Assembly: GCA_913040765.1 (NCBI GenBank)
Contig: CAJWIA010000073.1
Location: 1 to 7,083 of the forward strand
Direction of reading: 5' to 3'
DNA from: an uncultured Anaerolineales bacterium
GTDB taxonomy: Bacteria; Chloroflexota; Anaerolineae; Anaerolineales; UBA11657
Length of the DNA: 7,083 nucleotides
Shown here: in pieces, positions 1 to 6,200 of the stretch
Position numbering within the stretch: the stretch's first letter is position 1
Layout of the letters: each line of letters starts with the position of its first letter
Made by a program: the position numbers and the translations under genes
The notes under the pieces: generated by a model
What the model saw: the letters and a program-made list of their open reading frames with translations, nothing else
The model's database searches: none
Told to the model about the DNA's origin: nothing

Positions 1-39
1 AATAACTTTACTTCTGGTTAGATCTTCAATTCACAATTG

Positions 40-1221
40 ATGTCAACAAACAATAAGAAACAAAAAACTAGAATTGTGCTAGGAGGATTGCTAATTCTGA
101 TCGGTCTCTTGTTGCCACTTTTCCTGGTTGAGGGATTGCTCAGGGTAATTGGTCCGGACTGGCTGGACTTGCGTATGCGAGAGATTGCTCTGAATGACAA
201 TGTTTACTTTGACACTGATGAAGGCTGGCCTATAGAATGTAGCGAACTCAACTGTTATATGTTTGCTCCGAACAGCACATTCCAAGTTGTCACTCAGGAA
301 TATAGTCATGCTGTCACTATCGATCAATACGGTAATCGTTCGAATCGCAATTTGGAAACTGAGCCTAGTACAATAGTTCCAATACTTGGCGATTCTTTCA
401 CGTTCGGACTCGGTGTTGAAGATAATGAAACGTTTGTTAGTTTGATTGACAAGTGGTCTTCTATCGGATACATGAATCTTGGTATTCCAGGCAATTCTGT
501 GACCCAGCATATAGACATTGTTGAAAGACGACATATTTCATTAGGAAGACCTTCTAATTATGTATTCGTATTCTTTGTTGGCAATGATTTTCAGAATATA
601 TTGGAGAGCCATATCATATCTTCAAAAAAAGATATAGTTGATGTAGGTGAAGATTCTGATATAAACTATTATCCGACGATAACAAATAAGTTCAATATTC
701 TTTCGTCACTTAACGAATACGTAATGCAGGATGCTTTTCTAAGTAAATTGTATATTGTTCAATGGGTGCGACACAAGTTGTTGATGATTGTTAATCAATC
801 CAACGCTGATTTGATGGATCCGATTTTTTTAGTCATAAGAAAGGACAAACATTATTTAACAGATGCTAAGCAGGTGTTAGATAATGAGCTGGAACGCCTA
901 AATCAGCTTGCAAGCAAATTGCAATTCGAATATATATTTGTGATAATTCCAGATCGTCACCAAATTGACCCTGATCTGCTACTGACCCGATCTCAATATT
1001 ATGGTATTGAAGAAGAGCAAATCGAGATTACTTTACCGAATAATATGTTGGCTGTTGCTCTTGAGACTAACGATGTTCCTTATGTTGATATAACTCCTTG
1101 TATGGCTGATCGAGAAGATGTTGTATCTTTATATTACTTGCGTGATAACCACCTGACAGCCAACGGACATCGGGTGGCAGCTAAATGCATGAATAATGAA
1201 CTTGAGGAAATAGTCCGGTAG
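40..1221 (+). CDS. Membrane-anchored SGNH/GDSL-type hydrolase or glycan acyl-modifying protein
   Basis: 393 residues from the ATG. An in-frame TTG lies directly before it at 37, but ATG is preferred; no clear ribosome binding site is visible for either. A basic N-terminus is followed by one hydrophobic segment (about residues 11-38), so the rest probably sits outside the cytoplasm. The SGNH blocks appear in order: GDSF with the presumed nucleophile Ser119, NLGIPGN with Gly148, VGND with Asn182, and a C-terminal D-x-H-L-T-x-x-G motif with Asp369 and His371. The catalytic set therefore looks intact. Cys67/Cys72 and Cys354/Cys383 could form disulfides. Members of this superfamily hydrolyse or transfer acyl esters, including acetyl groups on polysaccharides, and the neighbouring glycan genes favour that role; the actual substrate cannot be read from sequence. 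The gene ends in tandem in-frame TAG TAG, 27 bases before the next gene. Confidence 0.85.
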   Translation: MSTNNKKQKTRIVLGGLLILIGLLLPLFLVEGLLRVIGPDWLDLRMREIALNDNVYFDTDEGWPIECSELNCYMFAPNSTFQVVTQEYSHAVTIDQYGNRSNRNLETEPSTIVPILGDSFTFGLGVEDNETFVSLIDKWSSIGYMNLGIPGNSVTQHIDIVERRHISLGRPSNYVFVFFVGNDFQNILESHIISSKKDIVDVGEDSDINYYPTITNKFNILSSLNEYVMQDAFLSKLYIVQWVRHKLLMIVNQSNADLMDPIFLVIRKDKHYLTDAKQVLDNELERLNQLASKLQFEYIFVIIPDRHQIDPDLLLTRSQYYGIEEEQIEITLPNNMLAVALETNDVPYVDITPCMADREDVVSLYYLRDNHLTANGHRVAAKCMNNELEEIVR

Positions 1222-1248
1222 TAGGTTTGGTTATATCTCACTAATATA

Positions 1249-2292
1249 ATGTTTGACAACTTTTTGATTGCGATAATACTTATGCTTGCACTGTATGTAA
1301 GTTACTGGGGTGTAGGTAGAATGAGTGTATGGGCGACCAATCGTGGGATTATGGACATTCCCGGTGAGCGAAGTTCGCATATGGTAGCTACTCCGATTGG
1401 AGGTGGAGCTATTATAGTTTTAGTAACAATTGTAGGTTTCTCTATTGTAGGATTATTGATGCCGCATTGGGTTATTCCAGGCATACAATATTATCTCATA
1501 GCATCCGTGGTGATAGCATTAATAGGGTGGCTAGATGACTTATATGCAGTGGCATCAATTTGGAGGTTTGGTGTTCAATCCGTGATGGCACTAGTAATTA
1601 TGCTTGGAGTTGGTGTTTACGATAATATTAGTATTCCTGGAGGTGACTATATTAGTTTGGGGTGGCTAGGGTACCCACTGACTTTTCTATGGATTGTTGG
1701 ATTGGTCAACGCCTACAATTTTATGGATGGAATTGATGGTAACGCTGGCGGCATTGGTGCTGTAGCTGGAATTGTTTGGGCTATGATTTCTTTGTATCTT
1801 AACCAACCATACTTACTAATATTAAGTCTGTTAATTTCTGTAAGTTGTGCGGGATTTCTGGGTCATAATTGGCAACCTGCAAGTATATTTATGGGAGATA
1901 GTGGGAGCACATTCTTGGGGTTCACTTTTGCGGTTTTACCGTTACTTATGTTGAAGGTTAGTGGCGACATGAATATACCTGTGGCGGCCACATTAGTTGT
2001 TGCTCCTTGGATATGGGACGCAACATATACGTTTCTAAGGAGGTTGTGGCGGGGAGAACCTGCTTTTACCGCTCACAGGACTTACTTATATCAGCGTTTG
2101 GCGACTTCTGGATATCCTCACCGCCTTGGTGCACTCCTATATATTGCTCTTAGTTTGTTGACTGGCTTAGGTGCACTTTTATATATTGTGGTCTCAGGTA
2201 GGTGGAGTTTAGTATTTTTATTATTAGTACTATTCGTATTGATTGGTCAGTTAGTGATAGTATTTGTGTCCGAACATCGGCAGAAAACATAA
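1249..2292 (+). CDS. Polyprenyl-phosphate sugar-1-phosphate transferase (MraY/WecA/WbpL family, GT4-type PNPT)
   Basis: 347 residues, the usual length for the family, with about ten hydrophobic segments. These integral membrane enzymes transfer a HexNAc-1-phosphate from UDP-sugar to undecaprenyl phosphate, starting a lipid-linked glycan on the cytoplasmic face. Visible hallmarks are R41-S-S-H44 followed by P49-GGG, the Mg-binding Asp pair D96-D97, the N154-x-x-NFMDGxDG block (D160, D163), H206-N207, the F214-MGD217-x-G block, D257, and H276-R-T with a downstream YQRL. The RSSH and HR-x-x-x-YQRL signatures resemble WbpL/WecA more than MraY, suggesting a surface-glycan initiator rather than a peptidoglycan enzyme. 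The donor sugar is not determined; WbpL relatives use 6-deoxy-HexNAc donors, which would fit the dehydratase-like gene directly downstream. No strong ribosome binding site precedes the ATG. The stop codon overlaps the next start in TAATG. Confidence 0.93.
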   Translation: MFDNFLIAIILMLALYVSYWGVGRMSVWATNRGIMDIPGERSSHMVATPIGGGAIIVLVTIVGFSIVGLLMPHWVIPGIQYYLIASVVIALIGWLDDLYAVASIWRFGVQSVMALVIMLGVGVYDNISIPGGDYISLGWLGYPLTFLWIVGLVNAYNFMDGIDGNAGGIGAVAGIVWAMISLYLNQPYLLILSLLISVSCAGFLGHNWQPASIFMGDSGSTFLGFTFAVLPLLMLKVSGDMNIPVAATLVVAPWIWDATYTFLRRLWRGEPAFTAHRTYLYQRLATSGYPHRLGALLYIALSLLTGLGALLYIVVSGRWSLVFLLLVLFVLIGQLVIVFVSEHRQKT

Positions 2293-2294
2293 TG
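2290..2294 (+). other. TAATG stop/start overlap (genes 2 and 3)
   Basis: The TAA stop of the PNPT gene (2290-2292) shares its last A with the ATG of the dehydratase-like gene (2292-2294). No convincing Shine-Dalgarno sequence precedes this ATG, so translational coupling is the likely way it is started. This ties the two proteins to one transcript and roughly matched expression. Confidence 0.8.
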
Positions 2295-3323
2295 AAAGAA
2301 GAGTTAGGTTTAATTCTAGAAGGTAAGACTGTTCTAATTACTGGAGGTGGAGGTACCGTTGGAACTGAGATTGCTCTTCAGGCAATTAAATGGAAACCTG
2401 ATCGCATTGTATGTTTGGGCAGAAGCAAGAAAAAATTAGTTGATGTTGTGGTTAATGCGCAGAAAGTTAGTTCCAATGTTCATGTAGAGATAGATTTATG
2501 CGATATAACTGATCGTGGTCGAATAGACGAGTTGTTTTCTAAGTATAGACCGGATATTGTTTTTCATATGGCAGCAGAAAAAGACATTAGGTTAACGAAT
2601 GATGACCCTATTAGGGCTGTTACGGTAAATGTTCAAGGAACTTGCAATGTTGTAGGTGCAGCCTCTGAGTTTGGAGTCGCAAGGTTGGCTTTTGCATCCT
2701 CAATTAAAGCTGATCATCCCAGCAGTGTTATGGGTGCAACTAAACGCTTGGGTGAGATGATTGTGGGAGATGCAGCTAACCATTTGAGTAGGATCTATTA
2801 CACAGTGAGACTGAGCAATGTATTAGAGAGTAGTGGTGGTGTACATACTTTGTTTTGCAAGCAAATCGAAAGTGGAGGTCCAGTCACTGTTACGCATCCG
2901 GATGCAGTCCGTGTCTTTGTTACAGCTAAGGAAACTGCAGAATTATTACTTGAGACATTAAAGGTGGCAACTCCAGGTAGTGTTTTATCATTAATGTCTG
3001 GTAACAAAACAAATGTTTTAGATTTGGCTAAGAATCTCATTAGTTCTTATGGATTAGTAGTAGAAGATGATATTGATATCGATTATGTTGGTTTACGTGA
3101 TGGAGAAAGATTGGTTGAAGAGACCATATTCGATGGACAAGAATGGGCGTTAACCTCTAACAAGAAAATACTTGTGCATCGTACAGATAAGCAGTCTGAT
3201 CAGTATATAGGATTGGACAACTCAATCAATGAACTCATATCGGTTGCCAAAGAAAAGGATCTAACTTCTTTGTTGAGGAAGATAAGTGTGATAGTGCCTG
3301 ATTGCGCTGAACTTGGTCAATGA
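2292..3323 (+). CDS. Soluble CapD/FlaA1-type nucleotide-sugar 4,6-dehydratase-like protein (extended SDR)
   Basis: 343 residues from the ATG at 2292. The frame stays open upstream inside gene 2, but those 30 codons do not look like the family and the glycine motif sits correctly with this start. A Rossmann NAD(P) site is seen as T17-GGGG-TVG24, with acidic D68/D71 further on. The HxAAxK-like segment at 92-98, the SSxK...VMGATKR region at 136-152 (Met147 in the Tyr position, Lys151), RLSNVLESSGG, KQIESGGPVTVTHPD, VRVF and GLRDGERLVEE all align by eye with CapD/FlaA1/WbpM dehydratases. Such enzymes convert UDP-GlcNAc to 4-keto-6-deoxy intermediates for QuiNAc, FucNAc or related sugars. The membrane domain of long members is absent. 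The family Ser-Thr-Asp-Lys motif reads S136-S-I-K139, so the expected catalytic Asp is Ile138; the exact reaction is therefore uncertain. It overlaps both neighbours. Confidence 0.88.
   Translation: MKEELGLILEGKTVLITGGGGTVGTEIALQAIKWKPDRIVCLGRSKKKLVDVVVNAQKVSSNVHVEIDLCDITDRGRIDELFSKYRPDIVFHMAAEKDIRLTNDDPIRAVTVNVQGTCNVVGAASEFGVARLAFASSIKADHPSSVMGATKRLGEMIVGDAANHLSRIYYTVRLSNVLESSGGVHTLFCKQIESGGPVTVTHPDAVRVFVTAKETAELLLETLKVATPGSVLSLMSGNKTNVLDLAKNLISSYGLVVEDDIDIDYVGLRDGERLVEETIFDGQEWALTSNKKILVHRTDKQSDQYIGLDNSINELISVAKEKDLTSLLRKISVIVPDCAELGQ
3320..3323 (+). other. ATGA stop/start overlap (genes 3 and 4)
   Basis: The ATG of the GT-C-like gene (3320-3322) overlaps the TGA stop of the dehydratase-like gene (3321-3323). 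This four-base overlap is a classic arrangement for coupled translation. It supports the 3320 start even though an internal ATG (Met48) exists. Confidence 0.8.
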
Positions 3324-4522
3324 TTACACAAGCATATTTGTCAGACTCACTTAGATTGGGTGCATTTGGAGTAGTATTATTGGCAACTATAGCAATTTAT
3401 ATTGATAAAAGATTGTATTTCGTTCGTACCAATATTTTGTACATTAAGATTAATTCACGAATGGGCCATTACTGCAGAAATAATTATCTGCTACTCCAAT
3501 TTACTATAGCATTAGCTCTTATTATGTTTATATTGTTTGTAAGTGGAAGGAATGGGGTAATCATTGGTCCCGATACTGAAGCTAGATTTGAGGTTACTAG
3601 ACAAATATTGGATGGAACAGTATTGCAGAAAGCTAGTTCTGATAGACCACCGGTATTGCCTTTATTAGTTGCAGCAGTCCACGCAATATTTGATACATCT
3701 TTTGAAAAGTCGATACAGTTTGTAAATGGCTTTCTTTTTGCTGGGAATCTTTTAATAGTATCTAGAATAATACTTGTATCTACACAAAACTGTTTCTTAG
3801 CATACGTAGGTCTACTCACTGTATTCTTATCAGGACATTTTCGCCTTTTACATGTGCAGTCAGGGGAAGAACCTATGCATATACTGGTTACTCTATTAAG
3901 TATGCTCTGCGTTCTTAGACATATGCGAAATCAAAATGTTGTGGAATTATTCACTGCAGCATTTTTTGCATCGATAGCTCCATTGGTAAAAAGTGCAGGT
4001 GTACTCACTCCATTTACATTTTGCATTGTGGTTGCGCTGATTTACAAAAACAAGAAAATATCGAGAAACCAGTTTGTTGCATTATTAATTTCTAGTATTC
4101 TGATCTTGTCTGCGTGGCAATTAAGGCATTGGCTTGTTGGACAACCCTCACATTATGCTCCATTGACATTTTCCGGAGCTTATACACGTGTATGGTCAAC
4201 AGTGTCGTACGGAATTACAATTCTCACTCATTATATGCTTGCTGTGGAGATTAGATCTATTATATCAATTGTGACGTATGTTACGTTGGTTACAATGGGT
4301 TTGGTCGTTATCTATAGGTCGTCAGATGTTCGTGAGAGAAGCGACTTACTAGTTGGCCATTTATATCACCATATTCATTTTTTTGGAGTCATCTTTTTAG
4401 TTGTTATTTCTCCAGAAAACTTTATGGGTCTTCTTCAGCATTTGGCAGCTGCTTTTGTTTGTACTATACCCATACTGTACATTACACTTCATATAATCTC
4501 CAAAAGATTAGTTGGGAATTAA
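3320..4522 (+). CDS. Multi-spanning membrane protein, probable GT-C-type glycosyltransferase
   Basis: 400 residues with roughly nine to ten hydrophobic segments. I do not recognise a named family with certainty. GT-C features include an acidic motif just after the second membrane segment (GPDTEARF, Asp85 and Glu87), followed by DRPPVLPLL (108-116), which resembles the short loop and proline-rich helix start seen in GT39/ArnT-like enzymes. A second acidic site after a later helix (SGEEP, Glu183/Glu184) and PLVKSAGVLTP (221-231) resemble the LTK...P segment of such proteins. These enzymes use polyprenyl-phosphate sugars as donors on the outer membrane face. The protein is shorter than many GT39 proteins (often around 500 residues or more), has an extra hydrophobic segment before the first acidic motif, and lacks an obvious large C-terminal soluble domain. 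It could instead be a glycan polymerase or flippase-like protein, but the DxE/RPP arrangement argues for GT-C. Confidence 0.7.
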   Translation: MITQAYLSDSLRLGAFGVVLLATIAIYIDKRLYFVRTNILYIKINSRMGHYCRNNYLLLQFTIALALIMFILFVSGRNGVIIGPDTEARFEVTRQILDGTVLQKASSDRPPVLPLLVAAVHAIFDTSFEKSIQFVNGFLFAGNLLIVSRIILVSTQNCFLAYVGLLTVFLSGHFRLLHVQSGEEPMHILVTLLSMLCVLRHMRNQNVVELFTAAFFASIAPLVKSAGVLTPFTFCIVVALIYKNKKISRNQFVALLISSILILSAWQLRHWLVGQPSHYAPLTFSGAYTRVWSTVSYGITILTHYMLAVEIRSIISIVTYVTLVTMGLVVIYRSSDVRERSDLLVGHLYHHIHFFGVIFLVVISPENFMGLLQHLAAAFVCTIPILYITLHIISKRLVGN

Positions 4523-4544
4523 TATACAATCCAGGATCATTGAT

Positions 4545-4613
4545 ATGAGTTATTACATCTCTCCGGAAGAAATTACACTCACTGTGAAAGAACTGGTTCA
4601 TAAAATCGAATGA
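4545..4613 (+). CDS. Doubtful 22-codon ORF in the intergenic gap
   Basis: ATG to TGA, encoding 22 residues with the sequence SPEEITLTVKELVHKI near its end. It lies in the 124-base gap between the GT-C-like gene and the fusion PNPT gene, in the same frame as the latter, with 33 bases from its stop to the next ATG. The amphipathic pattern loosely recalls the N-terminus of hypoxanthine-type phosphoribosyltransferases (ISxEEIxxRVxELxxxI), but at this length the likeness may be chance. It could be a small peptide, a leader ORF, a leftover from recombination, or nothing. No strong ribosome binding site is seen. Nothing else in the gap (4523-4646) looks like a gene, a terminator or a convincing promoter. 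Confidence 0.2.
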   Translation: MSYYISPEEITLTVKELVHKIE

Positions 4614-4627
4614 CGACATTATTATTC

Positions 4628-4632
4628 AAGGA
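4628..4632 (+). promoter_or_regulatory. Weak candidate ribosome binding site for the fusion PNPT gene
   Basis: AAGGA lies 14 bases before the ATG at 4647. That spacing is longer than usual, so this is only a candidate. No better purine-rich site is closer to the start. Confidence 0.3.
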
Positions 4633-4646
4633 CAATTGGCAAATTT

Positions 4647-6167
4647 ATGCTGCAAACTGTTGACTTGAACATTCTATTAGTTTGCTTTGTTGTTACATTC
4701 ATATTGGTTTGGCCTGCGGTGAGGTTGTTTAGACAGTTAGCACCATCTGTGGGATTGATAGATGTGCCAAATTTACGTAGTTCGCATGTACGCTCAATTC
4801 CGCTAGCAGGCGGTACAGTTTTTGTGATAATTGTACCTCTGGTCTCGCTAATTGTTGCTAGACAAACGGGGATTTTATTGGGTCGAGAAGATTGGGCATT
4901 GCTAATTGCCGGATGGTTCATTGCGTTTGTGAGTCTGATTGATGATTGGCGCCCTCTTCCAGCACGAGTGCGATTGGTTGCCCAAGTTTGGGCAGCCTTG
5001 GGTCTAATTATCTATGGACGCTATTTGCGTTACTTTGGCGCTGGAGGTTTTGGAGTAGTAGATGTAGGTTGGTTAGGTGTACTGATAACTTTTGTATGGA
5101 TATTAGGTATGTCTAATGCGTTCAATTTTATGGACGGTATGGATGGGCTTGTTGCTGGACAAAGTCTGATTGCGGCACTTGCCGTTGCTTGGTTAAGTAT
5201 GAGGACCGGACTTGATTGGATAGCGATATTATCTGCTGCCTTAGGGGGAGGATTATTGGGATTTCTGCTTCACAATCTCCCACCTGCTCGTGTGTTCATG
5301 GGCGATGTTGGTAGTATTTGGTTGGGTTTTATGTTTGCTGGCATGGCTGTCATCGGAGCGCCTCGCAGTGGTGAGCGCTTGTCACTTGGTTTTTGGGTTT
5401 TGCTGCTTGGAATTTTCTTGCTTGATTCGGGATTGACATTGGGGCGCAGGATATTACAGGGAGAACCTGTGTTAGAGGCTCATAGGACACATTATTATCA
5501 GCGTTTACTTCGTGTTGGCTGGGGACATCGTCGTGTTACAACCTTGTATCTTGTCATGGCAGCAGTCTTAGCGTCAGTTGCAGTTATACATTTTGACTTT
5601 TGGAGACTTCCTTTTAGTTATCTTGTAATAGTAGGACTAATGGCATTTGCCGGTACATATGCGTTAGTACATTATGTAGAGAGTTACAAAGTAGAACTCG
5701 AAACCGAGCGCGGCAGTCCACTTGGCAAGGTTACTGCAGGTGGATTACTAAAACCATTTAGTCATTTGTTGCGTCATTCCGGAGTAGTACTATTATCAGA
5801 TGGGTTTGTTGTTGTAATCGCGTATGCGATTGCGTTTGGTTTGCGATTTGCGGCATGGGATAGTAGTTATTACCAATTTTTTGTAGGTATTCGGGATGGA
5901 ATTATTGCTATAATTTTTGTCCATCTGACACTCAACTTGGTTGCGGGACTCTATGTTGAGAATTTGGATCGGCTAGCTAGTAGATCTTTACAGAAACTGT
6001 TTTTCTCAGCAGCACTATCTGGTATGACTTTGATATTAGGTGAGGTATTACTTGGTCCCGTGCATGCCATCCCAATTTCTGTATTGCTTTTGGGAGCGGC
6101 TTTTGCTTTTATAGGTTTTGCGGCGCTACGTTATGCTAGGTTTAGTAAGTCTAGCATCGAGGCGTAG
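4647..6167 (+). CDS. Fusion protein: WbpL/WecA-type sugar-1-phosphate transferase plus FlaA1/CapD-type membrane domain
   Basis: 506 residues, about 150 longer than a normal PNPT. Residues 1-345 form a complete transferase: R44-S-S-H47, D99-D100, N157-x-x-NFMDGMDG (D163, D166), H209-N210, F217-MGD220, D260, and H279-R-T with YQRL, then GWGHRRV. This part should load a UDP-sugar-derived sugar-1-phosphate onto a polyprenyl phosphate. After a charged linker (about 346-369), residues 370-499 hold four more hydrophobic segments resembling the N-terminal membrane domain of long FlaA1/CapD/WbpM dehydratases: LLSD (Asp385), LRF (Arg400-Phe401), AGLY (433-436), PISVLLL (476-482) and a final LRYARF. The dehydratase Rossmann domain that normally follows is missing; the protein stops seven residues later at TAG and gene 6 follows. 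The transferase half is clearly paralogous to gene 2. Fusion to this membrane domain suggests coupling of donor-sugar synthesis and transfer (inference). Confidence 0.9.
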   Translation: MLQTVDLNILLVCFVVTFILVWPAVRLFRQLAPSVGLIDVPNLRSSHVRSIPLAGGTVFVIIVPLVSLIVARQTGILLGREDWALLIAGWFIAFVSLIDDWRPLPARVRLVAQVWAALGLIIYGRYLRYFGAGGFGVVDVGWLGVLITFVWILGMSNAFNFMDGMDGLVAGQSLIAALAVAWLSMRTGLDWIAILSAALGGGLLGFLLHNLPPARVFMGDVGSIWLGFMFAGMAVIGAPRSGERLSLGFWVLLLGIFLLDSGLTLGRRILQGEPVLEAHRTHYYQRLLRVGWGHRRVTTLYLVMAAVLASVAVIHFDFWRLPFSYLVIVGLMAFAGTYALVHYVESYKVELETERGSPLGKVTAGGLLKPFSHLLRHSGVVLLSDGFVVVIAYAIAFGLRFAAWDSSYYQFFVGIRDGIIAIIFVHLTLNLVAGLYVENLDRLASRSLQKLFFSAALSGMTLILGEVLLGPVHAIPISVLLLGAAFAFIGFAALRYARFSKSSIEA

Positions 6168-6190
6168 CCATTATATTGGGCAAGATAATC

Positions 6191-6196
6191 AGGTGA
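6191..6196 (+). promoter_or_regulatory. Ribosome binding site supporting a TTG start
   Basis: AGGTGA lies four bases before the TTG at 6201. It is the best Shine-Dalgarno-like site in the window and decides the start of the last gene. The frame has a TAA at 6186-6188, so little room exists for any other start, and the first in-frame ATG would remove the conserved PDE motif. Confidence 0.65.
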
Positions 6197-6200
6197 TAAA

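Noticed and set aside
37..39. TTG as the start of the SGNH gene
   Set aside because: An ATG follows immediately in frame and is the simpler start; the difference is one residue.
91..534. A 147-codon ORF on the minus strand, and similar shorter ones (for example 3484-3819 and 4622-4921)
   Set aside because: They lie wholly or almost wholly opposite well-supported genes, show no recognisable motifs, and look like reverse-strand shadows.
616..635. Perfect 7-base inverted repeat (ATATCTT/AAGATAT) with an A-rich loop
   Set aside because: It is AT-only apart from one pair, lies inside the SGNH coding region, and has no T-run after it, so it is not a credible terminator. The seven-A run could allow slippage, but the frame is intact and nothing else suggests phase variation.
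1245..1250. TATAAT, a perfect -10 hexamer, just at the start of gene 2
   Set aside because: No -35 element sits at suitable spacing, and transcription from it would start inside the gene. In AT-rich DNA this hexamer is expected by chance.
2202..2291. A 30-codon upstream extension of the dehydratase-like gene
   Set aside because: It lies inside the end of gene 2, adds residues unlike the family N-terminus, and the ATG at 2292 with its TAATG overlap places the glycine motif correctly.
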